Assembly: GCA_937860115.1 (NCBI GenBank)
Contig: CALMBI010000208.1
Span: forward strand, 1 to 8,783
Length of the DNA: 8,783 nt
DNA from: an uncultured Arcobacter sp.
GTDB lineage: Bacteria > Campylobacterota > Campylobacteria > Campylobacterales > Arcobacteraceae
Direction: 5' to 3'
In this document: positions 5,748-8,783 of the stretch, one piece after another
How the letters are laid out: every line of letters starts with the position of its first letter
Numbering within the stretch: the stretch's first letter is position 1
The notes under the pieces: model-generated
What the model was told of the DNA's origin: nothing
Database searches by the model: none
The model's input: the letters and a program-made list of their open reading frames with translations, nothing else
Program-made: the position numbers and the translations under genes

Positions 5748-6236
5748 ATGTCTAAAACAAAAGCTTATGGTGTGTGTATGTATGTTAAACATAATGATAG
5801 TTTTAAAATATTACTTTGCCAGTCAGTTGATAATCTCAATAAATGGGGTTTTCTCAAAGGGACAAAACGGGGCAATGAAACTCCAAGAAAAGCTGCAGTT
5901 AGAGAGTTTTATGAAGAATCAAGTATAAAGATAGAACGAAAAAATTTAGAGTATTTTTTTTATCAAAAAAACAAAAAGAAAGATGTGGGGATCTTTATGC
6001 TTGATGGATCAACTATAAAAAATCTCCATAGCTTTTTTGATGCTGATGTTTTGAAGAAAAAATATATCTGCGCAGAAAATGAAAATGTTCAGTTTTTTGA
6101 TATAAAAGAACTTCCAAAAATAAAGAAAAAACAACTTTCACTTATTGCAAAAGTTATAGATGTTTTAGACGATAAACTTCCTTCAAAACCAAATATCACA
6201 CTTGATTATTTAGGCCCTAATCTCAATAGTTTTTAA
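5748..6236 (+). CDS. Nudix hydrolase domain protein
   Basis: A 162-residue cytoplasmic protein with a near-complete Nudix box (GX5EX7REUXEEXGU) at residues 38-60: G38, E44, R52-E53, E56-E57 and I60. These carry the Mg-binding glutamates of enzymes that hydrolyse nucleoside diphosphates linked to another moiety. The penultimate Gly of the box is replaced by Ser59 (EESSI). A WGFLKG lead-in (33-38) before the box is typical of (di)nucleoside-polyphosphate or RNA-cap-like Nudix enzymes, but the substrate cannot be assigned. The C-terminal part is Lys-rich and ends LDYLGPNLNSF. The ATG is three bases after the mlaE stop. GGGTGG at 5736-5741, inside the end of mlaE, can act as ribosome site. Another open frame starting at TTG 5734 overlaps the 5' end of this gene but lacks any recognisable domain. 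Confidence 0.87.
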   Translation: MSKTKAYGVCMYVKHNDSFKILLCQSVDNLNKWGFLKGTKRGNETPRKAAVREFYEESSIKIERKNLEYFFYQKNKKKDVGIFMLDGSTIKNLHSFFDADVLKKKYICAENENVQFFDIKELPKIKKKQLSLIAKVIDVLDDKLPSKPNITLDYLGPNLNSF

Positions 6237-6244
6237 AAGTTTAA

Positions 6245-6265
6245 AATAATATTTCATATTGTATT
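6245..6265. repeat. Weak AT-only inverted repeat upstream of metY
   Basis: AATAATAT and ATAT(TG)TATT can pair as eight A-T pairs around a TTC loop with a two-base bulge. It lies between the Nudix stop and the metY promoter. With no G-C pairs it is too weak for a convincing terminator and could equally be promoter-upstream AT-rich DNA or a regulator site. No better terminator is visible after the Nudix gene. Confidence 0.2.
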
Positions 6266-6278
6266 AAAATCTTTTGGA

Positions 6279-6284
6279 TATAAT
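6279..6284 (+). promoter_or_regulatory. metY: -10 box of the metY-metX-xseB promoter
   Basis: A perfect TATAAT in the context CTTTTGGATATAATCC, the clearest housekeeping-type promoter in the window. Transcription would start near 6291, leaving an 18-base leader. The box sits inside TGGAT-ATA-ATCCA (6275-6287), an interrupted inverted repeat that could be an operator or only a by-product of the promoter consensus. The leader is too short for a riboswitch. Confidence 0.65.
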
Positions 6285-6297
6285 CCACCCCATTTAC

Positions 6298-6302
6298 GGA
6301 GG
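6298..6302 (+). promoter_or_regulatory. metY: Strong ribosome binding site of metY
   Basis: GGAGG, a full core Shine-Dalgarno sequence, lies six bases before the ATG at 6309. It is the best ribosome site in the window and suggests high expression of metY compared with metX, which has none. Confidence 0.75.
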
Positions 6303-6308
6303 CTATAT

Positions 6309-7568
6309 ATGAACGACCAAACAAATGCAATTCACTTTGGATATACTAAAGACACACAAGCAACGATGGCTGTACCTATTTATATGAGTACAGCATATGA
6401 GTTTAGAGACTCTTTACATGCGTCAAATCTTTTTAGTTTACAAGAGCTTGGAAATATCTATACAAGACTTATGAACCCTACAACTTCTATCTTTGAAACA
6501 AGATTTGCTAAGATCGAAGGTGGAATAAGTGCTATTGCTACTGCAAGTGGTATGAGTGCTATTTTTTCAGCTATTGTTAACTTGTGCGAAAGTGGAGATA
6601 ATATCGTTGTAGCTGGTGCAGTATATGGTGGAACTTCAACACTTACATCACATACTATCAAACGATTTGGAATAGAAACTAGAAATTTTGATGTGACAGA
6701 TGCCTCAACTTTAGAGCCACTTATTGATAGTAAAACAAAAGCGATTATCTTTGAATCACTTTCAAATCCATCACTAGCAGTTGCTGATTTTGAAGGGATT
6801 GTAGCTATTGCTAATAAGCATAATATCATCACAATAGTTGATAATACAGTAGCAACTCCTTACCTATGTAAACCTATCAATTTAGGGTGTGACGTTGTTG
6901 TTCATAGCACTTCAAAATATACTGGTGGACAAGGACTTGCTCTTGGTGGAATAATCGTAGAGGGTGCTACTTGTAATGAAAAAATTAAAGGAAATAGTAG
7001 ATACAACCATTTTAATGAGCCAGATCATAGTTATCACGGGCTTGTGTATGCAGATCTTCCTTTTCCAGCATTTACTATGAGATTATTGTTATGTGTATTA
7101 AGAGATCTTGGAGCTGCTCCTAGTCCATTTAATAGTTGGTTGATGATCCAAGGGCTTGAAACTTTAGCTCTAAGAATCAAAGAACACTCTAAAAATGCAC
7201 TAAAAATCGCACAATTTTTAGAATCTCATCCAAAGATTAAAAAAGTAAATTATCCGCTACTTTCAAGCGATAAAAACTATCAAAGAGCTACAAAATACTT
7301 AAATAATGGTGCAAGTGGATTACTTAGCTTTGAAGTAGAAAGTTATGAAACGGCAGTAAAAATAGCAGATGGTACGGATATCTTTAGTGTTGTTGTCAAT
7401 ATTGGTGATAGTAAATCACTTATCGTTCATCCAGCTTCAACAACTCACTCTCAAATGAATAAAGAAGAGTTATTAAAAGCTGGGATTAGTGATAGTTTAG
7501 TGAGACTTAGTGTTGGAATTGAAGATGCTGATGATCTTATTGCTGATCTTGTAAAAGCTATAGGATAA
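6309..7568 (+). CDS. metY: O-acetylhomoserine sulfhydrylase (aminocarboxypropyltransferase)
   Basis: PLP-dependent cytoplasmic enzyme that converts O-acetylhomoserine and sulfide to homocysteine, the direct-sulfhydrylation route to methionine. The 419-residue length and motifs match the MetY branch of the Cys/Met-metabolism family: YTRLMNPTTSIFE (51-63) with the phosphate-contacting Tyr/Arg of the neighbouring subunit, SGMSAI (80-85), VDNTVATPYLCKP (177-189) with D178 facing the pyridine nitrogen, and VHSTSKYTGGQG (198-209) with K203 as the PLP lysine. The insertion around residues 220-265 (NSRYNHFNEPDHSYHGLVYAD) is characteristic of MetY and absent from the shorter MetB/MetC enzymes. It sits directly before metX, the enzyme making its substrate. 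It has its own strong promoter and ribosome site. The ATG is the first in frame after GGAGG. Confidence 0.95.
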   Translation: MNDQTNAIHFGYTKDTQATMAVPIYMSTAYEFRDSLHASNLFSLQELGNIYTRLMNPTTSIFETRFAKIEGGISAIATASGMSAIFSAIVNLCESGDNIVVAGAVYGGTSTLTSHTIKRFGIETRNFDVTDASTLEPLIDSKTKAIIFESLSNPSLAVADFEGIVAIANKHNIITIVDNTVATPYLCKPINLGCDVVVHSTSKYTGGQGLALGGIIVEGATCNEKIKGNSRYNHFNEPDHSYHGLVYADLPFPAFTMRLLLCVLRDLGAAPSPFNSWLMIQGLETLALRIKEHSKNALKIAQFLESHPKIKKVNYPLLSSDKNYQRATKYLNNGASGLLSFEVESYETAVKIADGTDIFSVVVNIGDSKSLIVHPASTTHSQMNKEELLKAGISDSLVRLSVGIEDADDLIADLVKAIG

Positions 7569-7579
7569 TTTTTAGATAT

Positions 7580-8689
7580 ATGATTATTGAAACAAAAAAA
7601 GTATTTTTTGATGAGCCCTTATACTTAGAGAGTGGAAGGGTTCTTAAACCATATGAAGTGATCTATGAAACATATGGAACATTAAATGCTGATAAGTCAA
7701 ATGTGATTTTAATCACCCATGCCCTAAGTGGAAGCCACCATGTAGCAGGAACCTATGAAGGTGATAGAAAAGCTGGATGGTGGGATGGATTTATAGGGGA
7801 TGGTAAGGCTGTTGATACGACAAAGTTTTTTGTAATCTGTATGAATAATATTGGTTCGTGCTTTGGTTCAACGAGTCCTATGAGTATCAATCCAGCTACA
7901 AAAGAGAGATACAGGCTTAAATTTCCAGTTTTGACTATTAGTGATATCGTAAAAGCACAAGTGAGAGTTTTAAAATCTTTAGGAATAGAGAATCTTCATG
8001 CGGTGATCGGTGGAAGTATGGGTGGAATGCAAGCATTATGTTATGCAGTAGAATATCCTTTGATGGCTAAACATATTTTTATGCTAGCTGCAACTGCACA
8101 TACAAGACCTTGGGCAATAGCTTATAATAAGATCACGATTGAAGCAATTAGAAATGATCCTGATTTTAAAGATGGAAATTATGATCCAGAAGATATCAAA
8201 TGCAATGGACTTAAAGGACTTGCAATAGGGAGAATGGCTGGACACATCTCTTATCTTTCAAATGATAGTATGGATATTAAATTTGGCCGAAGATATGTAG
8301 ATCAAGATGGATTGTATGAATTATTTGGAAGATTTGAAGTTGAGAGATACTTAGAATACAATGGATATAGTTTCCCAAAATATTTTGATCCGCTTAGTTA
8401 TCTTTATATCATCAAAACACTCAATATTTTTAATGCAGCAAGGGGAAGTGATACTTTAGCTCAGAGCCTTTCTAAAATAAAAACAAAACTACACCTTTAC
8501 TCTTTTAGTGGGGACTTACTTTTCAAACCAGAAGAGATGGAAGAGATCTATCAAATAATGCTCCAAAATGGACAAGGTGATATTGTGACATATGATGAGA
8601 TAGAGAGTAACTATGGACATGACGCATTTTTGGTGGAACTTGATAAGTTTGATTATAAAATAAAAGAGATATTAGAAGGGGAAATCTAA
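7580..8689 (+). CDS. metX: Homoserine O-acetyltransferase
   Basis: Alpha/beta-hydrolase-fold enzyme that acetylates L-homoserine with acetyl-CoA, supplying the substrate of MetY. The 369 residues carry the MetX signatures: ITHALSGSHHVAG (45-57), WWDGFIGDGKAVDT (67-80), FFVICMNNIGSCFGSTSP (83-100) and the nucleophile elbow IGGSMGGMQ (143-151) with S146. The triad is completed by D312 (FSGDLLF) and H347 (YGHDAF). It lacks a C-terminal CBS or methyltransferase (MetW) extension. I call acetyl rather than succinyl transfer from neighbourhood and overall resemblance; the acyl donor is not provable by eye. The ATG lies 11 bases after the metY stop without a good Shine-Dalgarno, so it probably relies on coupling or re-initiation. 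Its stop codon overlaps the xseB start (TAATG). Confidence 0.95.
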   Translation: MIIETKKVFFDEPLYLESGRVLKPYEVIYETYGTLNADKSNVILITHALSGSHHVAGTYEGDRKAGWWDGFIGDGKAVDTTKFFVICMNNIGSCFGSTSPMSINPATKERYRLKFPVLTISDIVKAQVRVLKSLGIENLHAVIGGSMGGMQALCYAVEYPLMAKHIFMLAATAHTRPWAIAYNKITIEAIRNDPDFKDGNYDPEDIKCNGLKGLAIGRMAGHISYLSNDSMDIKFGRRYVDQDGLYELFGRFEVERYLEYNGYSFPKYFDPLSYLYIIKTLNIFNAARGSDTLAQSLSKIKTKLHLYSFSGDLLFKPEEMEEIYQIMLQNGQGDIVTYDEIESNYGHDAFLVELDKFDYKIKEILEGEI

Positions 8690-8783
8690 TGGCTAAAAAA
8701 GTAGCTGAAATTGTTCAAGAGGAAAATATCAGTTTTGAAACAAAAATAGAAGAGGCAAAAAAGTATCTTGATAAGCTAATTGA
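8689..8783 (+). CDS. xseB: Exodeoxyribonuclease VII small subunit (3' part outside window)
   Basis: The first 31 codons read MAKKVAEIVQEENISFETKIEEAKKYLDKLI, followed by two bases of the next codon. The 'SFE..i.eak.yLdkL' pattern is the start of the first helix of XseB, the small helical subunit that binds XseA in exonuclease VII, a single-strand-specific DNA repair nuclease. The ATG overlaps the metX stop by one base (TAATG), and AAGGGG at 8676-8681 lies seven bases upstream, so translation is coupled to metX. The identification rests on a short fragment plus the recalled metX-xseB order in Campylobacterota. The terminal TGA of the window is out of frame and is not the stop. Confidence 0.75.
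   Translation, partial: MAKKVAEIVQEENISFETKIEEAKKYLDKLI

Noticed and set aside
5734..5928. TTG-initiated 64-codon frame overlapping mlaE and the Nudix gene
   Set aside because: The overlapping frame from 5748 encodes a full Nudix box and fits the gene spacing. This one has no domain and starts inside mlaE.
6237..6274. Possible rho-independent terminator after the Nudix gene
   Set aside because: Only A-T pairing with a bulge can be drawn and there is no GC stem followed by a U-tract; recorded as a weak repeat only.
6285..6308. SAM or T-box riboswitch ahead of metY
   Set aside because: The predicted leader is about 18 bases, far too short for any known riboswitch fold.
6458..6832. Minus-strand open frame of 124 codons inside metY
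   Set aside because: It is antisense to catalytic-domain coding sequence; Ala/Ile/Ser-rich shadow composition with no start signals.
1..8783. Mobile element, CRISPR array, toxin-antitoxin pair or phage defence system
   Set aside because: No repeats with spacers, transposase or integrase motifs, terminal inverted repeats or defence-type domains were seen on either strand. All genes are core or housekeeping types with uniform AT-rich composition.

Overview
This is an AT-rich, densely packed stretch of bacterial core chromosome. Gene content, gene order and protein style point to a Campylobacterota (epsilonproteobacterial) organism, probably near Arcobacteraceae or Sulfurimonas. The evidence is a GatCAB-type GatA, a long CTC-type ribosomal protein L25 followed by pth and an LptF/LptG permease (an order also known from Campylobacter and Helicobacter), and a metY-metX-xseB cluster. 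The assignment to phylum is an inference from recalled family sequences. No tRNA, rRNA, CRISPR array, insertion sequence, integrase or prophage signal is visible. All eleven genes look intact except the two cut by the window edges.

Layout: (1) The left 1.36 kb is gatA on the minus strand, lacking only its last few codons. (2) A 91-base divergent intergenic region carries back-to-back promoter candidates. The rightward -10 box lies so close to the next ATG that the message may be leaderless. (3) A small periplasmic monohaem cytochrome c and a stand-alone CitE/HpcH-like lyase form a two-gene unit. (4) A 68-base gap with a promoter and two short perfect palindromes leads into rplY-pth-LptF/G permease-mlaE-Nudix, a tightly spaced run with gaps of 2 to 16 bases. 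(5) A 72-base gap with a strong promoter and Shine-Dalgarno leads into metY-metX-xseB. metX and xseB overlap by one base (TAATG), and xseB is cut by the right edge.

Functionally the window combines translation (GatA for transamidation of mischarged tRNA, L25, peptidyl-tRNA hydrolase), outer-membrane assembly and lipid asymmetry (LptF/G permease, MlaE permease), methionine synthesis by the O-acetylhomoserine route (MetX makes it, MetY sulfhydrylates it), and the small subunit of exonuclease VII.

I do not see a novel defence, mobile or biosynthetic system here. The points worth a second look are regulatory (a possible leaderless cytochrome message, palindromes at the rplY promoter, a shared extended -10 motif) and biochemical (the orphan CitE-like protein with altered signature residues, a Nudix box with Gly replaced by Ser).
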